From: Ephemerocybe angulata
Taxonomy: Eukaryota; Basidiomycota; Agaricomycetes; Agaricales; Psathyrellaceae
Direction of reading: 5' to 3'
Assembly (NCBI GenBank): GCA_013368325.1
Contig: JAACJK010000169.1
Coordinates: 496,001 to 560,000, forward strand
DNA length: 64,000 bases
Shown here: positions 45,660 to 56,592 of the stretch, piece after piece
How positions within the stretch are numbered: the first letter of the stretch is position 1
Layout of the letters: the number at the start of each line of letters is the position of its first letter
Notes under the pieces: model-generated
What the model was told of the DNA's origin: nothing
Database searches by the model: none
What the model saw: the letters and a program-made list of their open reading frames with translations, nothing else
Position numbers and translations under genes: made by a program

Positions 45660-46977
45660 TTCTGAATGTTAGGCGTCGGGTGGAGATGAGCTGACGATGG
45701 ATGGTGAAAGGCCTTTCAGCGCTGTGTGGTGGTTTGTGGGCAAACGGCGAAATCGCCCAACACGAGGCCCCGGAGTCCGGACCCTCCACGCGCCGCCATC
45801 ATTGATCTCGGGGGCAGATGCAGCCCTGGGCGATTGAACGCTGGAGTAGCCCAAACCTCCAGGCGCATGTCTAGGTGGGCAGACTCGGAAACAGGTCGAG
45901 CAGGTAGAGGGGGAAGCAAGGCTGAATGTCTATTCTCCGCGTGCTGGCGTCGTCTACATCGGTAAGTGCTCCCATCAACGTCTAATCTAATCTCGGGCTG
46001 TCCAGGTACGAGGAGGAGAGGTGGCGAGTGCCAAAGGGTATCGCCACAACGCTAGGGTCGGCCTTAACATGTATCTTTCATTCATATACTCTACTATAGA
46101 CCCTACGGTTTTGGCTTCTCGTTCAAATAGAACGAAATCGGGCCCTGAGAACGCCCGAGTCCAACCCGAGTCCAAACTCAAATAACTTGAGCCGCGCATA
46201 GGTACCTTAGATAGAGGTGAGACTGTAATCCGGTCATCAGGTTAATTCAGGCAGGTATGTCTCCTTCAAGTCACTCAATGTCACCCCAGAGGAACCCACG
46301 GAACGCCAGGCAGACGATTGTCAATTTAAGCGCCCGTGCACGCTAGGCTTTGGGAAGCTTCGAGATAAGGTTCTGGGTTCACCTAAAAGAAGAAATTCGA
46401 CCGCCCAAATAGTAGGCCTCTACAGCTTTATGTAACATTAGACAAGAATATGCTAACTAAGCTCTGGTACCCACCCACCCAAGAAATGCCAAATTGGCAT
46501 GCGAGAGCCCAAGGCTTCCCACTGCCTTCCATCATGCGCACTCTAACTCTTCCCATCCGAATAGCTGTGGAGTACTTAAATTGACCAAATGTCCAATAGT
46601 GAGAATGCTAGAAGGTCTCATGTATCCAATAAGCGCCCGAGTCCGGATTCCCTCTCAGGATAGGCCGGCTTCAAGAGTTTGGAAGAGTACAAACGACAGT
46701 GGGTTTTCCCCTCAGGGACGCTCAAGCACAAACTAACTGGGGATACCCTGAGATCTTGGCCTATCCACTTGACGGTGTGGGCCGTCGAAAGAAGCCCCAG
46801 ACGTAAATTAGGTTGGGTACTCCTCCCGCTGTCCGCGTATCCGAGTAACCATCCATCCACGCCAAATAGGCTTTACACCTGGGTCAAGGAGAGATATAAG
46901 TAAACCGCCTGCACCTTGGAGCTGCCCATTCTTCCTTCGAACTTCGTCCATCGCACCATCCTCGCTCCATCGCTGAA
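45660..46977. other. Intergenic stretch between divergent genes
   Basis: No supportable gene. It contains two TTTAAGCGCCCG/ATAAGCGCCCGAG words at about 46325 and 46628, and a short direct repeat CCGAGTCCAA near 46145-46170. A TATAAG box at about 46896 precedes family member 7 by about 80 bases. Confidence 0.4.
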
Positions 46978-47571
46978 ATGTCACTCAACAAATACGCCCT
47001 GAAGGATATCACTTCCATCCCGAGACTGCGCGAGGTACTCGACCTTCAGAAGAGGTAAGTGTCCCATAGCTTTTTGCGGATTGCTACGCCGAGACTAACC
47101 AAAGCCCCATACTCTCAGAATCGACGAGGCGATGGAAGCCGTTGAGTCTGACGCCATGTCTAACGAGGATTGGCGCCAGTATAATCGGCTCACGGACGCT
47201 GCGGTACGTATACTGTCTCTGCGCAAATATGTTACCCTTGCTGACCCAGTTGTGCCGATTATCTGCAGGGTACTGTGTCGTTGCTCTATGAAAGGGTGAA
47301 GGACTATCCGGACCCTGGAAACCCCAACTTCGAAGCCAGGAATGAGAAGGTACTTATCATCCAATGTCTAAACACTCGCTTGTCACTGATTTACATTTTC
47401 AATCGCTTGCTCTCCATCCAGAGGATGAAAGAGATATTGGGTCGGAAGGCTTCCTACCTCAAGGACCTCTCCGCCGCGATCGAAGAAACTCCTGAAGCCG
47501 ACGAAGAATTCATGTCCGGCATTCTGGCTAGGCTAGCTAAGTACAAGAAGGACCCTAGCACTGCGATCTAA
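46978..47571 (+). CDS. Unrecognised helical family, member 7 (shortest, 130 aa)
   Basis: Exons 46978-47054, 47119-47203, 47269-47349 and 47422-47571 join with phases 2, 0, 0 into 130 residues. The order is MSLNKYALKDITSIPRLREV then LDLQKR; IDEAMEAVESDAMSNEDWRQ...DAA; GTVSLLYERVKDYPDPGNPN...NEK; and RMKEILGRKASYLKDLSAAI ending KYKKDPSTAI. The intron positions are the same as in the larger members 8-10, and RMKEI opens the last exon exactly as in member 4. It lacks the long tail and may be near the minimal family unit. It is alone on the + strand between the main run and the pseudokinase pair. Confidence 0.68.
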
Positions 47572-48322
47572 GACGTTACGTTTTGTGGGAGTCGTGCACC
47601 GAAGTGCCTGCATAGTTGCCAGAGGACGTATCGGAGCTCTCGGTAGTAATTCGTATAGGCGCATGTCTGCTACTTTGTCCCCGTCGAATATATGACCTCT
47701 TTACAGATGAGATACGCTACGACCTCTGGAGCGTCGTGAGCAGGGGAGGACAAGGAATCAAGCATTTTCTTGATCCGATTTCCTTGGATTTGCCTGGGCC
47801 TGCTTCGCAGGCCGGAACACCCAGCAGAGTCATCAGCCCCCGGAGCGGGCTTGGCTGGCCATGCGAGGGCGCTGGTGGAGAGGAGGGTGTGGTGGGCCAC
47901 AAAAAATCGGTAAGTGGGAGGGCTGAACGATACGATGCCCTCTCAGGAAGATGAGGGGACAAAGGGGGAACCTTCGTCAACGTCGGACGAACGAAAAATC
48001 TGGCTGTTTGGTCGAGATGCCCTCGACCAAACAGCGGCAGGTGCCGAACAGTGCCGAGCCCTGGGCCTGCCGCTCTCCCATCCTCGGATGTTCAATGAAG
48101 TTCTGGCCGCAGCCCCGGGACATCCACGCAGAGCTCAAGGAACTTGGATTCAAAACCCGCACTCATATGCATAATCCCTCATCATACATCGCAAATTGAA
48201 TACATGCGAGCGCGGCAGCAAGTTGTCTCCATCGATCATCTACGTAAACTCAACGTTGCTTGCATTCCACGGGATAGAAAGCAAAGGACAGCTGGAGAAG
48301 AAGGAAGCCTCGTATATGTTCG
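47572..48322. other. Intergenic stretch with hairpins
   Basis: No gene could be supported. It contains GGCCTGC-TTC-GCAGGCC near 47796 and the perfect 13-base-pair hairpin at 48004-48034. The stretch separates the 3' ends of family member 7 and pseudokinase 1. Confidence 0.45.
48004..48034. repeat. Perfect 13-bp hairpin with 5-base loop
   Basis: CTGTTTGGTCGAG (48004-48016) is followed by ATGCC and the exact reverse complement CTCGACCAAACAG (48022-48034). It lies between two converging genes, where a transcription-end structure is conceivable, but fungal polymerase II terminators are not defined by hairpins. Confidence 0.8.
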
Positions 48323-49659
48323 TCACTCCCAAAGTTTGTCACCCGAATAGCAGCAAGCACACTGCGCTCCCTCCTCCACCCAGTCATCTTCGTCTAAGTC
48401 CCTTACGGAGGCTCGACCCGCGGGGTCGATGACAAGACATCTCCGAAGAAACGCGTATGCTTCGGACGCCTCATCCTCAGTCAGAGACTTGGATTGCTTC
48501 AGCTTTTGTTCGAGAGAGGGATTTGAGGTATTTGCAATGGGGAGGGCTTGGACAACCTCATCTCCCAGCCACGCATCGGGGATACTACTTTGCAAAACAT
48601 CCCGAATTTCCCCAAGCCGCTCGGCGGCGGTCCCCGCTGAGGTGAAAAGCTGGTTGCTCGTGAGGAGTTGGAAAACCTGTTTGGACATTCCAATTGCTCA
48701 GGTGTAGTCAGGATAAAATAACTGTGGTGCTTACGAGGCATCCGAGCATCCATATATCGGTTGCGAGTCCGCATGTAGGATTCGCGAGTAGGGTTTCTGG
48801 CGCGGAGGCGTAGCTCAGTCCTTTCTTGGGGGTATAAGGTGGGACTTGAACTGAGAGGCGTTGGTATTCTTGTCATTATAGAAACGGTAAGGCAAAGGGA
48901 GGCACATACTGTGTCCATAGCCAGCAAGAAGAACCTCCCACAAGGAAACGTCACCCATAGGGTCGTCCCACTTAACCTTGTAGTTAGCCAGAGGCTGAGA
49001 TCGCACAATGGGTATACCATCGATAATGTCAACCTCAGCTGGAGGGCTCTCTGCGAGGTATTTCTGCAAGTCTTCCTCATCCGTCAAAGCCCCAAGCCAG
49101 AGATTCTCCAGTTTGACGCCTGCTGTACAATATCAGCTATGACAAAGTATTCGATGCTTAAAGACGTACCTGCGTGCATGACTTTCTTACTGTGAAGTTT
49201 TTCGAGGGTCTCGAGTATCTCGGAAGTCATGTACTGCACAACGTGAACCGGGAGCCCCGCCCTTCCACTGTTGGCAGCGCCTTGAACTACGTCGGAGAAA
49301 GGCACGCCGTAGGCGCTCGTAACAAAGCACAAGTGATCTCCATACACGCTCCTCTCCCAGAAGCCGGTGACTAACTTGGGGTAATCATACGTAGCACGGG
49401 CGATTTCATTTTCGAAAATGGGGAGTAGCCTTGCCCCGACCTCTTTAGATTTAGCGACTGTGAAGACCTGGATCGCCCAGTACAGAGTCTCGCCCCCCTT
49501 TTTCTCCCATGCGAGCCATGCGGATGACCTCGATCCCCACCCGAGCTTTCGAACAATGGTAAACCTTCCTCCACTGAGCGTTTGGTTGATATTGGCAGGG
49601 AGGTACCCGAAGCCGTCTGCTGCAGAGAGGTTGAGTGGCTCTTCGAGGAATAGGTCCAT
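48323..49659 (-). CDS. SRPK-like protein kinase, probably catalytically dead (pseudokinase 1)
   Basis: Exons 49659-49170, 49119-48910, 48850-48735 and 48675-48323 join in frame. The N-lobe has a normal glycine loop (VRKLGWGSRSSAWLA, residues 36-50) of the SRPK type. At the place of the VAIK lysine it reads YWAIQVFT (Gln64). The catalytic loop reads HAG-V-K-L-E-N (His162, Ala163, Gly164): the proton-acceptor Asp is replaced by Gly, while Lys166 and Asn169 remain. APETLL and DIWMLGC of the C-lobe are retained, and the C-terminus is Cys-rich (CACCYSG). SR-protein kinases phosphorylate splicing factors in the cytosol and nucleus. With two key residues lost, this copy is more likely a scaffold or decoy. 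It is an inverted paralogue of the gene at 52.5 kb, with the same three intron positions. Confidence 0.78.
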
Positions 49660-50416
49660 GACACAGAGCTGCTAAAGGACGAGTGGTCTACTCTGAGGAG
49701 ATATGCCGAGACGATTTGGGAGTGAAATGGAGCTGTTGAAATTGGGAGGCAGGGGTGTGTCCGTGTGAGTAATGCGGACTACTGGGATTACCCACAGGCT
49801 GTGGGTTCAGTGGCCCAATGCTCCCCTCCTCAGGCCGCACTTACACTCACTCTCAGATCTCAGCATCACATTCTTCGTTGTTCGACCTGCGCACTGATCG
49901 GCGATATATAAGATCTGTGCGTGCGTGTGTACAGTATGTGTGCATGTCCATGTCGGTGTGTGTGTAGAAGTGTTCAAGTTCGAACGTTTGAAGTATGTTC
50001 AGCTTGGCTACGGTGGGTGACGATCCGACTACGACGGAATCATCTGATCACAGGTATTGAAGCTTTGAACGATGTCAGTACTACCGTCCGAGGCAGCAAC
50101 TTCTTGGGGATTTATGGAACTCTGGGTATTTTTATGCCTTGAGGGACCCCCGAATTGCCAATGTAGATATGGTGTTTTTCCTGTTAGAACCAATTAGAAT
50201 GATGAAAGGTCGGCGATATAAAAGATTTCCGTACCCCATTCACAGTATGACCCTCGTGATTCTTGTATGTTGATGGGATAGGTACACGTTCGCCTTTTCT
50301 ACCTTTTTTACCTTTTTGCCTATACAGCGTGACCGTAATGTGTTCCTTTTCACTTGGGTTAGATCCTCCTGCGTGGGCTCCTCGACTGAATAGCGCAGTT
50401 TGGAGAAAGGGGAGCA
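49660..50416. other. Intergenic stretch with TG-rich tract
   Basis: It holds the promoter side of pseudokinase 1 and the 3' flank of the small secreted gene. GTGTG-rich words occupy about 49918-49968. No gene recognised. Confidence 0.4.
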
Positions 50417-50953
50417 TCAATTATCAGCAAGCGTACAGGTCGCAACATAAAGCACTGACGTTATGCTGGCACTAGAGGCGCGATGGCCCTTCATTTGATT
50501 CTGTACTAACGCTCTGTGCCAGCCCTTGGCAGCTTTGTATTGCTTTCTAGTGTGATTCTCCGGCAGCATGGCGTGGATATCATCTTTAGCTGCCTTGGTG
50601 ATCTTGATGGGATGATTTTTACGAGCGTCAAGCTGGGCTTCCTCGCGCGGCTGTAAAACATTCGTTGACCGCGAATGGACGTCCGGTTTAACGTTGTACA
50701 GAAATTCTCGTAAATCGGGGATGGTTTCTCTGCCAAGCACTGCCGAAGCATCGGAGCCTCGAGTTCGGCTACCAAAATCGACGTCGACATCCCGCCTGCG
50801 TCCAGCGTTAAGCATAATAGAGTAATTAGCGCCCAACCTGTTAGCCGTATTCTAAAATTTGACTTACAGAACCGGCAAGGCAAAAGTGAGGTTGACAAGG
50901 TATAACGAGGTGAGGACCAGTACAGCGTTTCTCAGGGATGAAAGCAACATCAT
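50417..50953 (-). CDS. Small secreted protein candidate
   Basis: Start ATG at 50953: MMLLSSLRNAVLVLTSLYLV then NLTFALPVL is a classic signal peptide (hydrophobic core, cleavage after FA or LP). A GT-AG intron follows (donor gtaagtc). Taking the acceptor before GCGGGATG gives a 71-base intron and the mature start RDVDVDFGSRTRG, then ETIPDLREFLYNVKPDVHSR and a Lys/Arg-rich segment (ARKNHPIKITKAAKDDIHAM, GWHRALVQNQMKGHRAS). The nearer acceptor would give a 30-base intron, which is unlikely. The mature protein is about 120 residues, basic, with one Cys near its end. No known domain; it could be a secreted effector or a processed peptide. It lies between the two divergent pseudokinase genes. Confidence 0.55.
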
Positions 50954-51819
50954 AACAAACAAAGCTGATGTGGGATTGGTGTCTTGGGCGTGGGTGGAAT
51001 TAAGTGAGTGTTGTGAGCGGACCAGCCGTGCAGTCTCTGGTACGGTGAACCTTCTTTTATACTTTCAACTTGAGGACAAATTGAGGAACGTGTGTGTACG
51101 TGTACTAGTATGTGTAATTTTTGTCTCAAATTTCAATAGTACACAGATACCAAACTCCGGTGGGCGTCTCCCAACGTTTCCTTGGTTGTACTCTTGATCG
51201 GACGTGAGCAAGGCGCGATACACAATGGCTTCATATCGCACCCTGAGAGCTATCAATCTGTTTGCTCCAGACTCGCTGTCAGGTATGGGCCTATTATGGC
51301 CTGGATTAATGCTCTAGCTGAAACTGCTGCCAATTTATTAAACCTTAGGTGCTGAGAAGGATCATGGGTGTGGATTATAGCATGGCGCATATGTAAATAA
51401 CACAGTGCCGTGGAGCGCCACGGGCGGCGAACTTCAGTTTACATGTCGAGACCAAGATTGACTCCTCGACTGGTGCGCTCGTCATGATGAGCCCTGGATT
51501 AACTTCGTCAACCGGGTGGTAACTTTCTTGTTTGACTGCAACGCAGATGTCGCCTGCCTGCTCTCTGGTACAGCGGTAAAGGCGGGCATAGCATATGTAA
51601 CTGACTACATTACGAAGCCTGGCCTCAAGACACACGTAATGTTCGATGCCATACAGGCTATAATAACGAATTCTGTCCTGATTGTAGGCGGCTGATGACC
51701 AAAATTATAAACCTCTTAAGAACAGGGTCACGCTGCCTAGCTAACGACCCTTGCATCCGCGCGAAGCACGGGTTCATACGCACACATACACATACACACA
51801 CTAGATTCGGAGCAAGTTC

Positions 51820-51875
51820 TTTGTAGATTTGGAAAGGGCTTGAATGATTTGTAGATTTGGAAAGGGCTTGAATGA
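51820..51875. repeat. Two perfect copies of a 28-base unit
   Basis: The unit starting TTTGTAGATTTGGAAAGGGC occurs at 51820-51847 and 51848-51875 without a mismatch. It is adjacent to a CA-rich microsatellite. Confidence 0.85.
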
Positions 51876-51884
51876 TGCGAACCT

Positions 51885-51953
51885 ATACACACACCCACAT
51901 ATACACACGCACCCACTCACCCACACCCACACCCACACACACACACACACACA
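51885..51953. repeat. CA-rich microsatellite
   Basis: An imperfect run of CACACC, CACCCA and CA units on the + strand, ending in a pure (CA)n tract. Confidence 0.8.
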
Positions 51954-52513
51954 GGAGAGGGCAACTCGGGGCTGATTGGCGCACACAACTGTCTGACACT
52001 CTCATACCCGGTTTGTGTCTCGAAAGTAGATGTCCTGGCCTCTGAGCTGCCTTTTCTTATTGCGGTAGCTTAACAGGTGGTTGTATGTGAACCTGTGTCA
52101 TACTATCAAGTCCGACCCCGGAGTCCCTCTCACCACCGCCACTGGCCCACTCCTGCTTACAGAGTTTGTCACACTGGTTTAGGAAAGAGTCGTCGCGACA
52201 TCCAATATGCGAATGATGGTAATGGGTGCAGCCGCTTCTACTTACTCCCGATCAGCTCACGCTCGAGCCGCTGCTCGACGACACATGATGATTGTGTGTA
52301 TGTATAACTACTATATTTGTGTATTATTGATCAGTCTAATATCCGGTCGATGCGGTGGAATGCTTCTTGATAGCTCGCATCCAAACTCCCACTTCCCAAT
52401 CACAGCTACAAATAATCTCCCTGCCAGTCTAATCTTCAAATTTCCACCCTAAACTCCTCAATTCGACCCTCTCGTCTTTCAGCGCATTGCTCATTGTATC
52501 TCAGCTCAGTGTC

Positions 52514-53860
52514 ATGGCTTTGTTCCCCGAAGAGCCACTCAACCTCTCTGCGGCAGACGGGTACGGATACTTTCCGGCAGATATCAACCAAACGCTTAAT
52601 GGAGGAGAGTTCACCATCGTCCGAAAACTTGGGTGGGGACCTAGGTCCTCCACCTGGCTTGTGCAGGACAAAGACGAGGACGGTACCTATCTGGACAATG
52701 AGGATAGCGACTATCAATATTCGGCGGTTCAGGCCTTCACTGTTGCCAAGTCCAAAGAGGTGGAGTCAAGGCTGCTTCCCATCGTCGAAAACGAGCTCTC
52801 TCGCACAGATGAAGAGATCCACTTCCCCAACTACTCCGATAGCTTCTGGGAGAAGAGCGTTCATGGAGAGCACTTGTGTTTTGTTATGGATGTCTACGGC
52901 TTGCCTTTCTCCCACGTGGTTCAAGCTGCCGCCAATACTGGACGGGCTGGGCTCCCGGTTCACGTTGTCCAGTATGCAAGTTCTGTTATCCTCGAGAAGC
53001 TCGCGGTACTTCATGCCGAGAAGGTCATGCACGCAGGTAGGGCTACCATCTTTGCGGACTTTTATCACCAACTGATTTCATGTACCTCATACTCCAGGTG
53101 TCGAGCTGAAGAGCATTGTGTTTAGCGTGGCAAGGGGAGACGGCGATCTGACGAAGCACATCGCCAGCACCCCTCCGGCAAAGACTCAGATTATTGATGG
53201 TCTACCTGCTGTGCAGTCTCAGCCCATCTCTAACTACAAGGTTAAGTGGTACGAGCCTATGAGCGACGTTTCCCAATGGATGCTTCGTCTTTCTGGCTTT
53301 GGTTACGGTGTGTGCCCACGTCCCCCTTTTATTCATTTGCTGACCAGCGCTGCCCAGTTCAAGTCCAGCCGTACGCGCCCGAGAGGGAACTCAACTATAG
53401 TTCCGCTCCAGAGACCCTCCTGGAGAATCCCACCTGCGGACTCGCAACCGACATATGGATGCTCGGATGCCTGGTGAGTGGACTGGTCATATTATTGCGA
53501 CTCTCTCGCCAATTCATATCCCACCAGGTCTTCCAGCTCCTGACGGGAAAGCAACTGTTTACCTCGACGGGTACCGGCGCCGAGCGGCTTGGAGAAATTC
53601 GAGATGTTCTGCAAGATATCATCCCCGATGCCTGGCAGGCTGATGGACATGTCCAAGCCATTCCGGACGCGAACGGCTCGACTCGAACTTTGGAACAGAG
53701 GCTGAAAGAAGTTCTGTCCGAGGATGAGACTTCTGCGGTGTATGCCTTCCTGCGAAAGTGTCTTGTAATTGACCCCGCTGGTAGAAAGTCTGCGAAGGAT
53801 TTGGAGCTTCGTGATGAATGGGTGAAGGAAGGGTCGAAGTGTTCCTGTTGCTATCGCTAA
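52514..53860 (+). CDS. SRPK-like protein kinase, catalytically dead (pseudokinase 2)
   Basis: Exons 52514-53036, 53098-53307, 53358-53473 and 53528-53860 join in frame. The N-terminus MALFPEEPLNLSAADGYGYF and the glycine loop VRKLGWGPRSSTWLV are almost the same as in pseudokinase 1. The VAIK position reads YSAVQAFT (Gln73). The catalytic loop reads HAG-V-E-L-K (His173-Ala-Gly-Val-Glu177): both the catalytic Asp and the following Lys are changed, and the Asn is lost too (SIVF). APETLL, DIWMLGC, VFQLLTGKQLF and the Cys-rich end CSCCYR are kept. A 12-residue acidic insert (DEDGTYLDNEDSDY) after the glycine loop is unique to this copy. Otherwise full length, with the same introns, so the open frame is maintained despite lost catalysis, which argues for a non-enzymatic role. 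Confidence 0.8.
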
Positions 53861-55301
53861 CTCCATTATACATCTTCTCTACGTTGCTTTCGTACCTCAC
53901 GCCCTCGGAATTTTGATTGAGAGGCGCAGTAAAACATCCGAAGGCTGGTGTTCCCCTAAGACAGGTTGGCCATCGAGCGAATATATATCTGATGATGATA
54001 GATTCCAGTTGTACCTTGGCATTCCTGGTTTGAAAGTCGGCGTAGCTGAACAGTTGCGCTTTCTTACGGTCATGTGCTAATTTCCTTAAGCTCGAATTTT
54101 AAAGCAATGTAGAATTTAGAGAAGCTTCGGGGCATCGAGGGAATGACGATTGAAGAAAAGTTCGAACCACGACCGCAACTTGCGTCACCTTCATCAGGCA
54201 ACGGGAAAGAGCCACTGAGACACCAGTGGATAGGTATTTCAGTGCAGCTACTCATTCTGAGAGGCTGAGTAAACCAGCTTTGACCTATGGCAGATGTACG
54301 GCGTGTACACTCTCACTATGAAGTTCTAGGACGAAATACCTGAACAGGCCATACCTAGACATTCCAGGTGCCAGGTGGGACTGCTGGCATTGCCAGGTAC
54401 GTCCAGGTAATGGATACAGGGGGAGACATTATGCATTATGACTGATAAATTTATAGGCCTTTGTATTTGCAATTATTGGATCCCGCTAAGGTGGGGTGAA
54501 TTCTCTGAACCAGCCGAACCAGCTCAACCAGCTCAACCAAACCGAGTCCTTGCCAAATATAACTGCATTAGAGTTAAATCCTTCACTCCAAATTGCCCCC
54601 AAACTCTTCAGAACTCTGTGTAACTGGAATGTGACGATATGTCACTTAAGCGCCCAAAAAATGATCGGCGCCTTGCCCGCCCAAACGGAGACGTAAATGC
54701 CTTGTCCGAGTCACAGTGCCACCACTTGTGCCAGCCGAGGGAGCATGTTCAAGTTCCGGTATAGGCAAAGTACCCAATCCTTTTTAAGGTAGTCAGCGGT
54801 CATGCTTTCGGGAGCTAGCAAGATGCGCAGCTTAGGATTCCGATCGCAACTTATTCCTGATGAACGATGCTGCGGATGCGCAGTCTGCCAGACTACCCAG
54901 TTCGTACCACCCCTCAATTTCATCATGAGCACAATGTGACCTTCACTTCCGATATGGCAGGATGACTCGCGAACGCCGTAGCATAGCATAGTGGCTTGAA
55001 GTCCGATGGACCCTCCTGCCATCCCTCAAGCATTTATAGTTCAAGTTCAGCACAAACCAAACTCCTATTTGCTGGGTGGAGCTCACATTGTGATGATACG
55101 TCTAGTGCGCATGAGGTGCCGCACGAGGCGCGAAATAAATACGCTCAAACCGCGCTATTTCAATCTATCGGGTGAGACGTGTACCTTACATATAAACTCG
55201 CGGGATCGATTCATGATGCAAGGCCCCTACCCCCATCTGCACCTTCCGAGTCCTTCAACCTTCCTCGGTGTCCAGCTCTTCCCTGCTGCCACCGTGCCAC
55301 C
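53861..55301. other. Intergenic stretch
   Basis: No supportable gene. It contains a short run of AACCAGCC/AACCAGCTC units at about 54510-54540, repeated CCAGGTG/CCAGGTAC words near 54366-54410 and one TTAAGCGCCCA at 54647. A TATAAACTC box lies at about 55192, upstream of family member 8. Confidence 0.4.
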
Positions 55302-56388
55302 ATGGGCCCTCTCAGCGCGGACCACATTCAGCAGCCGCATTCGGCTCCCTTCGAGGTCGAGTCATCCTCAATCGCTTGGGGACACAACTTGCCGCCTCGC
55401 CCCGCCTCAAATCCGCCTCTGAATCTCGTCGCTCAGTGTCTAGCAGAATTCGAGGACTGGGACCAGAGGTATGTCAAAGTCCAAAAATGCACCATCGACG
55501 GTATGATCAAGCAGCCATCTGACATGCACGACATACTAGAGTGAACCACGCACTCAGGGGGATCCAAGTCAAAGCCTCGAGCCGCACCGACGACAGTGAG
55601 ATTGAAGCCGAGTATGAGGCGCTCATCAAAGCAAAAGTAAGCACCCCTTTTGCTCGCCGTCTCAACGTTCTGCTTGATACTGAAAGCGCGATGGTTTAAG
55701 GAACGCATTTCTGTGGTCTTGCCGCAGCTCGAGGCCCTGGCACGAGAGATCGAGTCACTGGAGATCATAGAAGAAGCAGCCGGTTTTGAGTTTGTGCCAG
55801 TCAGTGTCAGCGAAGGCGACGGGAGGTGGTTCACCACAGGAACAATAACAGAGGGGGAAGTTCAAGAGGTACGCGACCGTCTCTCCTATCGGTGTACAAT
55901 GTCTGATGCTCAAACAGCGAGTGAACGCTATCCTCGACGACGACACCGGCCGGTTCTTCGAATGGCTCGCCAAATCGGGCATGCTAGACCCATCCTCCGC
56001 CCCAGAAATGGAAGTCTCAACGGAATTCGAAGACCTGAACGGAGCAAAGGACGTCCTCGCAGCGCTCCGAACAGACTACGCAACCCTCCACGCCTTGGAC
56101 GTCGAACTGCGTCGCATCCTGCCGCCTGCGCCTGCCGGCAGTACCCGTGGCCTCCCGCCGTTCATCGCCGAGGTACTGAGAAGGCTGGAAAGTCTAGCGT
56201 CATTCCCCGAGGAGACGCGGACGCGAAAGTCCCGCGTACAGCATCGAACCGGGTACAGCGGCCTCAGCTTCCTCGCGCTGCCGGACCACGAGGGGAACAA
56301 GCTTGAAGAGTTGGACCTCGACGACGGTGCCGAGTCATCCGGATCGATAACTCCCACTGGAAGTTTGAAGCGGAAAAGGGGTGTTTGA
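55302..56388 (+). CDS. Unrecognised helical family, member 8
   Basis: Exons 55302-55468, 55540-55636, 55701-55868 and 55918-56388 (phases 2, 0, 0) give 300 residues. The start context is CCACCATGG. Order: MGPLSADHIQQPHSAPFEVE...EDWDQR; VNHALRGIQVKASSRTDDSE...YEALIKAK; ERISVVLPQLEALAREIESL...EGEVQE; then RVNAILDDDTGRFFEWLAKS then GMLDPSSAPE, a helical region (FIAEVLRRLESLASF) and the tail GSITPTGSLKRKRGV. The KRKR end looks like a nuclear localisation signal and is nearly identical to that of member 10. Parts shared with members 9 and 10: D-x-R / V-N-x-A-L, A-K / E-R-I-S-x-V-L-P-Q-L-E, R-V-x-x-I-L-D-D-D. Nothing here resembles a known domain. Confidence 0.72.
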
Positions 56389-56592
56389 GGCTGCAGGAGT
56401 TTAGTGTATCGTGTCAAAAGTGGGTCGTAGCAGATACGTAGAAGGGTCGGCCATGAAGTTAACGTTGAACCACAACATGTCTTGTAAAAGTTTGTGGAAG
56501 CATTCTAGAAAGGAGTGAGATGTTCGCTTGTTCAATCATCTAGGGTTCCGGAAAGCAGTAGAGGACGAAGTGAAGAGACTACGCCTTCTCAA

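Larger units (their letters stand above)
50954..52513. other. Intergenic stretch, repeats
   Basis: No supportable gene on either strand. It holds the 28-base tandem duplication at 51820-51875 and a CA/CCCA-rich microsatellite at about 51885-51953. The last 60 bases before pseudokinase 2 are pyrimidine-rich. Confidence 0.45.

Noticed and set aside
50828..50862. A 30-base intron in the small secreted gene (and similar 20-30 base introns at about 57720 and 30815)
   Set aside because: In each case a longer GT-AG intron (about 70 bases) or read-through gives an equally good or better frame, so ultra-short introns are not needed.
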